Assembly (NCBI RefSeq): GCF_002117105.1
Contig: NZ_CP019343.1
Location: forward strand, 1,364,001-1,428,000
Length of the DNA: 64,000 nucleotides
From: Oceanicoccus sagamiensis
GTDB lineage: Bacteria > Pseudomonadota > Gammaproteobacteria > Pseudomonadales > Dasaniaceae
Reading direction: 5' to 3'
This document shows, in pieces, positions 44,371-51,606 of this stretch (position 1 is the stretch's first letter; the number at the start of each line of letters is the position of its first letter). The position numbers and the translations under genes were made by a program. The notes under the pieces are model-generated. The model saw only the letters and a list, made by a program, of their open reading frames with translations, was not told the origin of the DNA and made no database searches.

Positions 44371-44540
44371 CATCCCAGCGACGGTAAGGCCAGCCCCGGT
44401 GATTCACTGCGACGATATCTTTGGCATCCGGGTGATGGCCGGGGGGTTTAAAAAACGGCAGTGGCCTTTTAGTGGAGGGGAAATAACGGGGGTGTTGGCA
44501 TAGTGAGTCACCTGCTGGTCCGAGTCACTGCTGTGTTGGT
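44371..44540 (-). pseudogene. Duplicated 5' fragment of the M23-type gene
   Basis: The ~170 bp are nearly identical to 42031-42210, the first ~60 codons and upstream edge of the M23-type gene, but with small deletions that break the frame. It lies just past attC 4, as the intact gene lies just past attC 1, so the two copies bracket a ~2.3-kb cassette segment. Confidence 0.88.
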
Positions 44541-44566
44541 ATTGCTGAAAAATTCCTTAGAGCCTG

Positions 44567-44623
44567 CGTTAACGCCCAAAGCAACCGGCGGTGAGGCCGT
44601 CCGATTGCCTTTGCTTGTTAAGC
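44567..44623 (-). other. attC-like site 4
   Basis: 57 bp. Minus strand: R'' GCTTAAC (44617-44623, perfect RYYYAAC), AAGCAAAGGCAATCGGACGGCC, central dyad, and R' GTTAACG (44567-44573, imperfect). Confidence 0.88.
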
Positions 44624-44626
44624 TTT

Positions 44627-44983
44627 TTATACGGAAAAAACAATTTTATTCTTGTCCAGGTCTCTCACATAGGCTGAATATTTTGGCCCTCGTTGGCCGG
44701 GCTCACCCTCACACGTCCCACCCAATTCTATAGCCTTACTATAAAGCCTTTTTACTTCTTCGGTAGAGCCAACATTTAGACCAATCATTGTTCCATTTCC
44801 ATTGCTTGCAGGTTCGCCATCAAATGGTTTTGCAATTGCGAATGCAAAATCTTCACACTGCCAGAAAGTCATTCTGTCAGTTGATAATACTTGCTTAAGC
44901 TCTGTTTTTTCGAACAACGAGTCATAAAATTTGATCGCATCTTCCATGCTGTTTGTTCCAAAAACGCAATAGTCCAATTTCAT
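44627..44983 (-). CDS. VOC-family (glyoxalase/bleomycin-resistance fold) protein, cassette gene
   Basis: 118 aa. One VOC unit pair: MKLDYCVFGTNSMEDAIKFYDSLF at the start, FWQCEDFAFAIAKPFDG, and YVRDLDKNKIVFSV at the end, with the usual metal-ligand positions near the start and in the last strand. It could be a glyoxalase, dioxygenase or drug-binding protein. VOC genes are frequent cassette cargo. It ends 4 bp before attC 4. Confidence 0.85.
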   Translation of the reverse strand: MKLDYCVFGTNSMEDAIKFYDSLFEKTELKQVLSTDRMTFWQCEDFAFAIAKPFDGEPASNGNGTMIGLNVGSTEEVKRLYSKAIELGGTCEGEPGQRGPKYSAYVRDLDKNKIVFSV

Positions 44984-45020
44984 ATATTTAGTATCTCAAG
45001 TGATAGTTAAAGTTGATAAA

Positions 45021-45096
45021 GCTTAACGCTGAGTGAAGGGACATTTTAGCTGCGAAGCAGCGCTTTAAAATGTCCCGCTTGCTAGCTTTGTTACAT
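45021..45096 (-). other. attC-like site 5
   Basis: 76 bp. Minus strand: R'' ATGTAAC (45090-45096), AAAGCTAGCAAGCGGGACATTTT, a long dyad (GGGACATTTTA / TAAAATGTCCC), and R' GTTAAGC (45021-45027, perfect). Confidence 0.9.
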
Positions 45097-45387
45097 ACGA
45101 ACTTTCCACCGTCGCGGACTCCTACTGCCGTGCATAACTGCCAACACAATAATTGTGTTTTCTTTAACTATAAAGAAAATACCGAACGGAAAACGCTTAA
45201 CCAATATTCGATGAATATTTCTGTGAATGACAGGATAATGATGTGGGTTTTTGATGATTTTATCAAGCGAGGCTTACAGGCATAAAATAAAATCCTGACC
45301 TAAGCCGTGGCGACATTCTTCATAATATTCGTAGGCCTTTTGAATATCAGCTTCCGCTGCACTTCTTATCCTTAGTTGATAGAACAT
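45091..45387 (-). pseudogene. ParE/RelE toxin with an in-frame stop
   Basis: The frame starts at the ATG 45387 and reads MFYQLRIRSAAEADIQKAYE, YYEECRHGLGQDFILCL, then TAA (45274-45276), then continues in the same frame as ASLDKIIKNPHHYPVIHRN and IHRILVKRFPFGIFFIVKEN to a TAA in attC 5. Relatives have Glu at the stop position, so one GAA-to-TAA change has killed the toxin. The start overlaps the antitoxin stop (TAATG). Confidence 0.85.
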
Positions 45388-45587
45388 TAACTTTTTAAGA
45401 CTCTTCCCTTAACATCAGACCATGATGAACCTTGCTCTCCATCCATCTCAAACTGCGCCAGACGTTGATCAAGCTCATTTATCTGCTCTTGGGAAACATC
45501 TAGTGCCTGCTGATCAATGACGACACTATCCCAAAGCTCCTGAGCTAATATTACCTTTTCCGTGTTGCTAAGATCTTGAATTTTCAT
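45387..45587 (-). CDS. Addiction-module antitoxin (TIGR02574-like)
   Basis: 66 aa from the ATG at 45587 (a TTG at 45599 is an alternative). The pattern LSNTEKVILAQELWDSVV then QINELDQRLAQFEMDGEQGSSW matches short antitoxins paired with ParE/RelE toxins. It is intact while its toxin partner has a stop codon, so it is now an orphan. Both genes belong to the cassette closed by attC 5. Confidence 0.85.
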   Translation of the reverse strand: MKIQDLSNTEKVILAQELWDSVVIDQQALDVSQEQINELDQRLAQFEMDGEQGSSWSDVKGRVLKS

Positions 45588-45747
45588 GATTTTTACCAAA
45601 TTAAAGTATTCTCTTTGCCGTTATAAACCATGAGGTTTGAATTAGCACAGATTAGGGCATGTAACATTTATATACAGCGCATGCGCATTATCACTCCGCA
45701 ATATCAATTATCACATCATCCTATATCTTTATTTTCAGAGGATAAAA

Positions 45748-45811
45748 TCTAAACACCTGGCATACTTTCAGGCAGCCGTAAGGCTATCGCGACTGGTGCG
45801 TATTGTTAGCT
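45748..45811 (-). other. attC-like site 6
   Basis: 64 bp. Minus strand: R'' AGCTAAC (45805-45811), AATACGCACCAGTCGCGATAG, a short dyad, and a degenerate R' GTTTAGA (45748-45754). Confidence 0.75.
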
Positions 45812-46489
45812 TTTGCGAAAATCCTCAATCAGAACTCCCGACTTAATTGAGTCTTTTTCATGCCCTGGCTCTCTCCATACTTCCTTGAGTGCGCCTTCTT
45901 CCCATGCCCGCATAGAATCTAATGAAAGCAAGAGCTCCGCATAACTCAGAGACTCAGCGCTCATATTGAGGCCGTAGGTCCTAATTCGGAATGCTATTGG
46001 AGCATAAAACGCATCAGTAGCAGTGAATTTACTTCCTGCTAGAAATGGACCGCCAAATTGGCGCAGGCCTTCATTCCATAGCTCATCAATGCGCGTAATG
46101 TCTTTTTGGAGGGAGCCGGTTACTTCATTGAGCTTAACTCTTAGGCCGCAATTCATTGAGCACTGGTCTCGTAATGCTGGAAAGCCTGAGTGCATTTCAG
46201 CCGTGGCGCAACGGGCCCACGCACGAGCTTCAGGTCTTTCTGGCCATACCTCAGTGTGTTTCTCTGCGAGATATTCAGTGATTCCTAATGAGTCCCAAAT
46301 TACCTTATCGTTATCAACAAGACAGGGAACCAAGCCTGTGGGAGAAAAAACTCTGAATTCATTCCAATTTGATCCTTCCTTAAACGAAGTGACCTCTTCA
46401 ATAAATGGAATTGATAATTCTCTCATCAAGATCCATGGCCGAAGTGACCAAGACGAATAATTTTTATTTGCAATATAAAGCTTATACAT
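45806..46489 (-). CDS. Glutathione S-transferase, cassette gene
   Basis: 227 aa. The N-terminal thioredoxin-like domain starts MYKLYIANKNYSSWSLRPWI (Ser of SSWSLRPW is the likely glutathione-contacting residue), with SPTGLVPCLVD (cis-Pro) and the DSLGITEYLAE loop; a helical C-terminal domain follows. It resembles zeta/YfcF-like GSTs. The stop is inside the R'' core of attC 6. Confidence 0.88.
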   Translation of the reverse strand: MYKLYIANKNYSSWSLRPWILMRELSIPFIEEVTSFKEGSNWNEFRVFSPTGLVPCLVDNDKVIWDSLGITEYLAEKHTEVWPERPEARAWARCATAEMHSGFPALRDQCSMNCGLRVKLNEVTGSLQKDITRIDELWNEGLRQFGGPFLAGSKFTATDAFYAPIAFRIRTYGLNMSAESLSYAELLLSLDSMRAWEEGALKEVWREPGHEKDSIKSGVLIEDFRKS

Positions 46490-46526
46490 TCCACATGTCC
46501 GATGGTATGAAAGATATCCGAAATAG

Positions 46527-46581
46527 GCTTAACGCCTAAATTAGAGGAAGTTCACAGTCCCGTTTGATTGCTTTGTTAGGC
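46527..46581 (-). other. attC-like site 7
   Basis: 55 bp. Minus strand: R'' GCCTAAC (46575-46581, perfect), AAAGCAATCAAACGGGACTG, and R' GTTAAGC (46527-46533, perfect). One of the best matches in the array. Confidence 0.92.
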
Positions 46582-46764
46582 ATTTGGCTCATACCGCATT
46601 CCTGGCATATTAGGTGGCCGAGCCTTAAAACTTGCTTTGTTGTAAAACGGTTCAGTTCCGCCAGCCGCAAATAGATGAACAGAAATGACTCCAGCCTCTT
46701 TGCATTGCTTTGTAATATTGGTAATTAGCTCGCTTCCAATAGATTTATTTTTATACTCGATCAT
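46576..46764 (-). pseudogene. GNAT acetyltransferase C-terminal fragment (cassette)
   Basis: 62 aa. MIEYKNKSIGSELITNITKQ resembles motif A of GNAT enzymes (Q/R-x-x-G-x-G/A, here degenerate) and GTEPFYNKASFKARPPNMPG motif B. The first half of the fold is absent: only 10 bp separate the ATG from attC 8. It is most likely a truncated cassette gene, though it has an ATG and is open. Confidence 0.7.
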
Positions 46765-46773
46765 CTTTTAGAT

Positions 46774-46851
46774 ACCCAACGCTGAGTGTAGGGACGCATG
46801 CTGCTTATACGTCTCTGTACGAAGTGCCCTTGCTGCCACGTTTCGTTATGC
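46774..46851 (-). other. attC-like site 8
   Basis: 78 bp. Minus strand: R'' GCATAAC (46845-46851), GAAACGTGGCAGCAAGGGCACTT, dyad (GTACAGAGACGTAT), and R' GTTGGGT (46774-46780, perfect GTTRRRY). Confidence 0.88.
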
Positions 46852-47094
46852 ATTCGCTGCACACCCATTTTCTTTTAGAACACGCTTGGTGGATGCGGGG
46901 TTGTTTTTTAATGCCTCTATTGGCCGAATTGGTCGCTGGACAAGATTGCCTGAACAATTAGGGCATATGTGGTTCAGAATATTTTCGGCACAGCTTAAAC
47001 AAAATGTGCACTCAAAAGTACAGATTACAGCCTCCTTAGATTCAGGCGGTAGATCTTTATCACAGCACTCACAGTTAGGGCGAAGTTCTAGCAT
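46846..47094 (-). CDS. DUF1272 zinc-ribbon protein, cassette gene
   Basis: 82 aa. MLELRPNCECCDKDLPPESK, CTFECTFCLSCAE and HICPNCSGNLVQRPIRP match DUF1272, with eight Cys that probably bind two zinc ions. Function unknown. The stop lies in the R'' core of attC 8. Confidence 0.88.
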   Translation of the reverse strand: MLELRPNCECCDKDLPPESKEAVICTFECTFCLSCAENILNHICPNCSGNLVQRPIRPIEALKNNPASTKRVLKENGCAANA

Positions 47095-47114
47095 TTATAT
47101 ACCTCCATCTAAGA

Positions 47115-47180
47115 CCTCTAACGCTTACAGCAACGGAAGGAGCACGGAGTGCGGAGGTCCGATTGCCTGTGATTGTTATG
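47115..47180 (-). other. attC-like site 9
   Basis: 66 bp. Minus strand: R'' ACATAAC (47174-47180), AATCACAGGCAATCGGACCT, a dyad (CCGCACTCCGTGCTCC), and R' GTTAGAG (47115-47121). Confidence 0.88.
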
Positions 47181-47538
47181 TGTTTTTATCTTTATCATCA
47201 GACTGACTTTTCTCCTGATACATCCCATATTTTTGTTTTTCAACGAGTTCTATAGTGTGTTTAACTCCCGGATTAAAAACAGAGTCCATTTCCATAAATC
47301 CACTAGAAATAACCGCATTGCCGATTTCCGATTTCCGTTTAGCAAACCAACCTAAGCCCCCCATTTTATTAGCTAAATAACACCCGATAATGGGGAGAAG
47401 CCAAACAAGGAGGTACAACATTATCTGATTTTTTATTGAGGGAACCCATTCATAAATATCTTTACTAAATAAACAGTTTAGAAATACCAATATCAAAACA
47501 ATCAGTGTAAGAAATACATAATATATAGGGTTCTCCAT
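47176..47538 (-). CDS. 120-aa membrane protein, cassette gene
   Basis: Two membrane helices (YVFLTLIVLILVFLNCLF and IMLYLLVWLLPIIGCYLA) and a charged C-terminal tail (EKQKYGMYQEKSQSDDKDK). No family recognised. The stop is within the attC 9 core. About 27 bp upstream begins repeated segment X copy 2. Confidence 0.75.
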   Translation of the reverse strand: MENPIYYVFLTLIVLILVFLNCLFSKDIYEWVPSIKNQIMLYLLVWLLPIIGCYLANKMGGLGWFAKRKSEIGNAVISSGFMEMDSVFNPGVKHTIELVEKQKYGMYQEKSQSDDKDKNT

Positions 47539-47564
47539 TATTCCCTCCGTTTTAATCCAGATTT

Positions 47565-47745
47565 CCTATAAATAGATAACAGCTTATTCAACCGCAAATA
47601 GGCATATATCCCCTTGCAGCCATTCTTCAAATTCGACCGTATCCACGACCATTCGACCGAAACCCCACACCCTCTAGTAACTAAGACACTTCAACGCTTA
47701 AAACCCCCACCCTTGGGGGTATATTTTTTTCATCCATAGCTTCAA
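47565..47745. repeat. Segment with motif X, copy 2 (matches 50440-50595)
   Basis: Begins AGATAACAGCTTATTCAACCG, then CAAATAGGCAT, CCCTTGCAG, CATTCTTCAAATTCGAC, and motif X (47677-47732) with a CCCCC/GGGGG hairpin and T-run. The same order occurs at 50440-50595. The two copies are direct repeats about 2.87 kb apart. The rest of 47539-47891 shows no gene. Confidence 0.85.
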
Positions 47746-47891
47746 TAAGCCATTTATCAGTATCAGCCCAAGTATCTTTGTTGGTATTTGGAGGTTCGTA
47801 CAAAAGCCCTCAAACCTGCTTCTCGGTACCGGCTACCTACTTCGACAGCAGATCAATGGTTTATATCGAAATAGCAATATAGGGTATCGTT

Positions 47892-48104
47892 TTGACGCCG
47901 AAACAATGTAAAATGGCCCGTGTCGCTCTAGACTGGACAGTGCGCGAGTTAGCCGAAAAAGCGAATGTGGTGCCAAATAGAGTCTCTAATTTTGAGAAAG
48001 GGCGAGGCGCACAGATCAATACAGCTAAAGCGCTTGAGCAGGCACTGCTTTCTTCTGATAAGGTTCGCTTTCAAGGCCATACTTGTGTTTGCGTTGAGGA
48101 CTAA
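47892..48104 (+). CDS. XRE-family HTH protein
   Basis: 70 aa with a TTG start, AGGG 7 bp upstream. The HTH is ARVALDWTVRELAEKANVVPNRVSNFEKG. Such small Cro/C1-type proteins often autoregulate toxin-antitoxin operons. It is 11 bp before mntA and reads against the cassette genes. Confidence 0.82.
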   Translation: MTPKQCKMARVALDWTVRELAEKANVVPNRVSNFEKGRGAQINTAKALEQALLSSDKVRFQGHTCVCVED

Positions 48105-48115
48105 CAGGTAATTCT

Positions 48116-48400
48116 ATGCATGCCATTATTAACAATCATCGACAAGAAATTTTAGAGATTGCGCATCAGCGCGGCATTATAAATGTCCGTGTTTTTGGGT
48201 CTATGTCTCGTGGAGATGCCGGACCTGATAGCGATGTGGATTTACTCGTACAGTTAGAGTCCGGTCGGTCGGGATTGGCGCTGGGTGGTTTTTTGATGGA
48301 TGTATCTGAATTGTTGGGGCGCAAAGTTGATGTGGTGACTGAAAAGGCGTTACACCCCAGGTTGCGCGGTAAGATTGTTCAGGAGGCCCAGCCTCTGTGA
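48116..48400 (+). CDS. mntA: MntA-type minimal nucleotidyltransferase antitoxin
   Basis: 94 aa. VFGSMSRGDAGPDSDVDLLV is the GS-x-D-x-D nucleotidyltransferase motif, with the third Asp in KVDVV. MntA neutralises HepT by adding AMP to a Tyr of the toxin. It overlaps hepT by 4 bp. Confidence 0.9.
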   Translation: MHAIINNHRQEILEIAHQRGIINVRVFGSMSRGDAGPDSDVDLLVQLESGRSGLALGGFLMDVSELLGRKVDVVTEKALHPRLRGKIVQEAQPL

Positions 48401-48723
48401 ACCACAAGGATGATGCGGTTTATGTGGAGCATATGCTCTCTTGTATCGATAAGATATTAGAGTATATCGGTAATGATAAGGAAGCCTTTTATCAATCCAC
48501 TCTGGTGCAGGATGCTGTGTTGCGCAATCTGCAAATTATGGCTGAATCCAGCCAGCGAATGTCCGACGATTTGAAAACTCAATACCCCATGATCCCTTGG
48601 CGAGAAATTTCAGGCTTTCGAAACATTCTGGTCCATGATTATTTAGGCATTGATTGTGATGCCGTTTGGTCTGTTGTGGAGCAGGATTTACCCGAGTTGA
48701 AAAAAGTTCTGCTGAGCATTTAG
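48397..48723 (+). CDS. hepT: HepT-type HEPN RNase toxin
   Basis: 108 aa, full length. The RNase motif Rx4HxY is present as FRNILVHDYLG, where Tyr is the residue AMPylated by MntA. It is a DUF86-family toxin. With the XRE gene it forms a three-gene module on the strand opposite to the cassettes. Confidence 0.9.
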   Translation: MNHKDDAVYVEHMLSCIDKILEYIGNDKEAFYQSTLVQDAVLRNLQIMAESSQRMSDDLKTQYPMIPWREISGFRNILVHDYLGIDCDAVWSVVEQDLPELKKVLLSI

Positions 48724-48729
48724 TCAACC

Positions 48730-48925
48730 AAGTACAGTGATCGTTTTTTGGGTCCACAGCCGTTACTGTATAGCCTTGCTGGGCCAGAAATACGGCATTT
48801 CTACCTTCACCTTCTGCCAAGCTTAAAACCCGGCCCTTTGGAATAGTGGAAAATTTTTCCTCTAAGAATGTATTTGGCTGCTTTCCAAATGCATACTCTG
48901 CTATGTCGTATCTTTCATCCCACAT
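48730..48925 (-). pseudogene. SAM methyltransferase N-terminal fragment
   Basis: MWDERYDIAEYAFGKQPNTF, then PKGRVLSLAEGEGRNAVFLA and GYTVTAVDP match the first ~60 residues of TehB-like class I methyltransferases. After this the sequence is unrelated, running into the 3' end of hepT. The gene was cut when the XRE-MntA-HepT segment joined it, or by deletion. Confidence 0.78.
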
Positions 48926-48956
48926 AAGATTACTCTATTGTTTGTTCAGTCTAAAA

Positions 48957-49022
48957 ATACAACGCCAAATTAAGCGAAGCGCAAAAGCAAAGATTTTTTC
49001 CCATTTGAACGACTTGCTAGAT
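48957..49022 (-). other. attC-like site 10
   Basis: 66 bp, degenerate. Minus strand: R'' ATCTAGC (49016-49022, AGC for AAC), then AAGTCGTTCAAATGGG, an L'' box nearly the same as in attC 1, and R' GTTGTAT (48957-48963). Confidence 0.65.
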
Positions 49023-49023
49023 T

Positions 49024-49362
49024 TTACCAAGGTAAATTTACTTCAATGGGAGTTGCATCGGGAAAGCGATCACCAACAGCAGGGTCAAGAACGTCGGCAA
49101 GATACCTTTCAACGCCCTCCATTTGGTTAGCCTTTACTGTTGCCCATGTAACTTTCAAGTTGTTGTATGTATTTATTTCACTATTACCCCTGTGTTCAGA
49201 AATTCGGTCTTTGATTATGCCGCTACCAAGCCTGACTACCGTCTCGCCTGACCAGATAATGTAGACGCCTTTATTATCCTTAAATGTATCAGAATCTAAA
49301 TTAAGGTGATGGAAGTCACACCAATGTTTATCATCTCCACATATTCCCCATTGTAATTTCAT
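49024..49362 (-). CDS. GIY-YIG-like cassette protein
   Basis: 112 aa. GVYIIWSGETVVRLGSGII then DRISEHRG has the GIY-(10)-YIG shape with substitutions (GVY...RLG), followed by VTWATVKANQMEGVERYLAD with a late Glu as in GIY-YIG nucleases. It may be a degenerate or specialised nuclease. It starts MKLQWGICG and ends next to attC 10. Confidence 0.6.
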   Translation of the reverse strand: MKLQWGICGDDKHWCDFHHLNLDSDTFKDNKGVYIIWSGETVVRLGSGIIKDRISEHRGNSEINTYNNLKVTWATVKANQMEGVERYLADVLDPAVGDRFPDATPIEVNLPW

Positions 49363-49401
49363 TTAATACTCCTTTTATTGATGATTGATAAAACTAATAG
49401 A

Positions 49402-50415
49402 TTATTCACTGAATGTCTTTATAAAAAAATCAACAATGCCTGCGTTGATTTTCCCATGAACAACTTCACGGTCAACCCCATCAGGATCAACACAAAATTT
49501 CGGTATTTTTTTCTTAAGTCCATCTGGGCAAGGTGCTAAAAATACAAAGTGTCCGGCATTAGCAATCACCTCATGCTCAGGCGGTATAGGTAAATTGTTT
49601 TTATAGCTTCCCGTATGAAATGGTTCTGGCAAATCCTGATCCTGTTCTGCCGAGTAAATCTTGATTGGTACATTCACATTACTGAGAGCCTGCTTATCAA
49701 ACAACGGCCCGTAGCCGGGCGCAAGTAATAAAGCTGCCTGAATGCGCGTGTCTCGCTCAAAATTCAGCTGACTCGAAATATTCTCAAATCGAGCCTTAGA
49801 CCATTTAGCACACAATACATCCCCAATTGATACCTTGTTGCAATAGTCAGCCAAGCCATCGAAGGCGGGGTGGCCTCCAAGTGCAGATAGCGCAGTATAA
49901 GCACCTATTGAGTAGCCAAGTATGCCTATATTCTTGTGTGCAAGGGTATTTTTGAATCGTTCTTCTTCCAACAGAAAATCAAGTAATAGCGGGACAACCC
50001 TGGGCCTCATAACGAGGGGGTCAAGCTGCAAATTATTCGACTTTAGTCCCACTAAGTCTGGATGTGTGGGTGTAGCAACAAAAAAACCGTGCTTGGCCAG
50101 ATAAATAGCCGTATCAATGTGACTAAGCGAATCACCCGCGAAGCCATGTGAAAGTACTATCAAGCCATTGCTATCATCTGGTACAGCATCTACTGCCAGG
50201 CTTTCTATAAATGGGCCAAGTCGCTTATTTCTCGAAGCACGCAGTGTTGGATACCACAATGCAACTTCAATTTTAGAATTTGTTACAGGGTCAGAAACTG
50301 TTACCTTCTGATACCCAACCCCTGATAAAACACCCTGATCGCACCCGGCTAAAATCAAGATAAACACCAAAGCCAGGAAATATAGTTTTACTTTTATTAA
50401 GGGCTCTATTCTCAT
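49402..50415 (-). CDS. Lipoprotein alpha/beta hydrolase (PAF-acetylhydrolase-like)
   Basis: 337 aa. Signal peptide LYFLALVFILILAGC ends in a lipobox Cys. The nucleophile elbow is ILGYSIGAYTAL (GxSxG), the oxyanion region LSHGFAGDSLSH, and a late His in NAGHFVF. It fits the platelet-activating-factor acetylhydrolase/dienelactone-type hydrolases anchored in the envelope. No clear attC separates it from the GIY-YIG-like gene. It is the first gene of the array in its reading direction. Confidence 0.82.
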   Translation of the reverse strand: MRIEPLIKVKLYFLALVFILILAGCDQGVLSGVGYQKVTVSDPVTNSKIEVALWYPTLRASRNKRLGPFIESLAVDAVPDDSNGLIVLSHGFAGDSLSHIDTAIYLAKHGFFVATPTHPDLVGLKSNNLQLDPLVMRPRVVPLLLDFLLEEERFKNTLAHKNIGILGYSIGAYTALSALGGHPAFDGLADYCNKVSIGDVLCAKWSKARFENISSQLNFERDTRIQAALLLAPGYGPLFDKQALSNVNVPIKIYSAEQDQDLPEPFHTGSYKNNLPIPPEHEVIANAGHFVFLAPCPDGLKKKIPKFCVDPDGVDREVVHGKINAGIVDFFIKTFSE

Positions 50416-50439
50416 TTCTTTAAAGGTCTCCTAAGTGCT

Positions 50440-50595
50440 ACCTGTGGTATAACAACGTATTCAACCGCAAATAGGCATCCCCCCTTGCAGTCATTCTTCA
50501 AATTCGACTTTATTCAACGACCTGTAATAACTAAGACACTTCAGCGCTTAATGCCCCCATTCTTAAACGAATATTTTTTTCAACCACAGCTTCAA
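50440..50595. repeat. Segment with motif X, copy 3
   Basis: Direct repeat of 47565-47745: GTATAACAACGTATTCAACCG, CAAATAGGCAT, CCCTTGCAG, CATTCTTCAAATTCGAC, then motif X (50525-50582). It marks the upstream end of the array. GTATAAC at its edge, rc GTTATAC, could be a degenerate core site. Confidence 0.8.
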
Positions 50596-50628
50596 CAATA
50601 AATTTTCCGACCCCGTAAGTTAAGCGCA

Positions 50629-51606
50629 CTACCAACGCAAAGTATCCACACCCGATAAATCACCACTCACCCGATACACTTCCCGCCCTTGTTGAATCAC
50701 AATCAAGGTAGGAAATTGATTGACCCTATAGCGGTAAAACCAACTATTGCGTTGGTCGATGGCTAGAGGCAGGGTGACGGCAAATTTTTTGCGGTACTCG
50801 GCCAGGTCTTTTTCGCCGGTCCATAGGCGGGAGACAATGCCCTGCCAGCGAATATGGGGGTTGGCTTTGGCTAAGCGGTTGATATGTTGTTGGGCCTCGG
50901 CGCAATATTGGGCATGTTGGGGGCGGGTTTCTGCCAGGTACCAATCACACCAGGTGGCGGTAAATAGCAGGGCGTGGGTTTTGCCGTTGTCGATGGGCAG
51001 GGTTAAGGCGGGGCCGGTTTCGATCAGTTGGCTGGCATCCAGTTGCGCGACGGTTTCTGACTGGGCCAGCAGTGCCAGTTTATTATCCAGCGGTTGGTCT
51101 GCCTCGTGACCGCGATGCACCAGTTGGCCGTGGCGGTCCAGTAGTAGATGGTAGGGCGTGCCCTGTAAACGAAAGGCGCGCGCCAGGTCGCCGCGGCTAT
51201 CCATGGCGGTGGGCATGGTCAGGCCGTAGTCTGTTAGGGTTTGTTGCACGGTGTTTAACGGGTCGTTAATGGCCAGATTAATACCCAGCACCGCTATCTT
51301 GTCGCCATAACGTTGTTGCACCTCTTGAAAATGGGGCATTTGCTGGCGGCAGGGTTGGCACCAACTGGCCCAGAATTTCAGGTACAGGGGTTGTTTGCCC
51401 TGATACTGTGCCAGCGTTAGTGTTTCGCCCGTTAGCAGGGTTATTGGTTGTTGCAATACCGATGCGGGCAGCTTGGCGGCGGTGGCAAAATGGCTGAGTA
51501 GTACTAATACACCCAGCCCGTAGCGAAGGCTAGCGGCCAGCCGCTTATTCCCCCGCCCGGTAATAACGCTGATAACGTTTTTTAACATAGCGATTGATAT
51601 AGGCAT
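50629..51606 (-). CDS. TlpA-like protein with two thioredoxin-fold domains
   Basis: 325 aa; start ATG at 51606 with GGAGGG 5 bp upstream. After a membrane/signal segment (GLGVLVLLSHFATAA) domain 1 has an active WCQPC in FWASWCQPCRQQMP. Domain 2 (LLFTATWCDWYLAETRP) keeps only the first Cys of CxxC. Domain 1 could reduce periplasmic disulphides; domain 2 may bind rather than catalyse. It overlaps the 3' end of the next gene upstream by 62 bp. Confidence 0.85.
   Translation of the reverse strand: MPISIAMLKNVISVITGRGNKRLAASLRYGLGVLVLLSHFATAAKLPASVLQQPITLLTGETLTLAQYQGKQPLYLKFWASWCQPCRQQMPHFQEVQQRYGDKIAVLGINLAINDPLNTVQQTLTDYGLTMPTAMDSRGDLARAFRLQGTPYHLLLDRHGQLVHRGHEADQPLDNKLALLAQSETVAQLDASQLIETGPALTLPIDNGKTHALLFTATWCDWYLAETRPQHAQYCAEAQQHINRLAKANPHIRWQGIVSRLWTGEKDLAEYRKKFAVTLPLAIDQRNSWFYRYRVNQFPTLIVIQQGREVYRVSGDLSGVDTLRW

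Noticed and set aside
50416-51606. Integron integrase or attI at the upstream end of the cassette array
   Set aside because: No tyrosine-recombinase motifs on either strand there; the region holds motif X copy 3 and the thioredoxin-fold gene.
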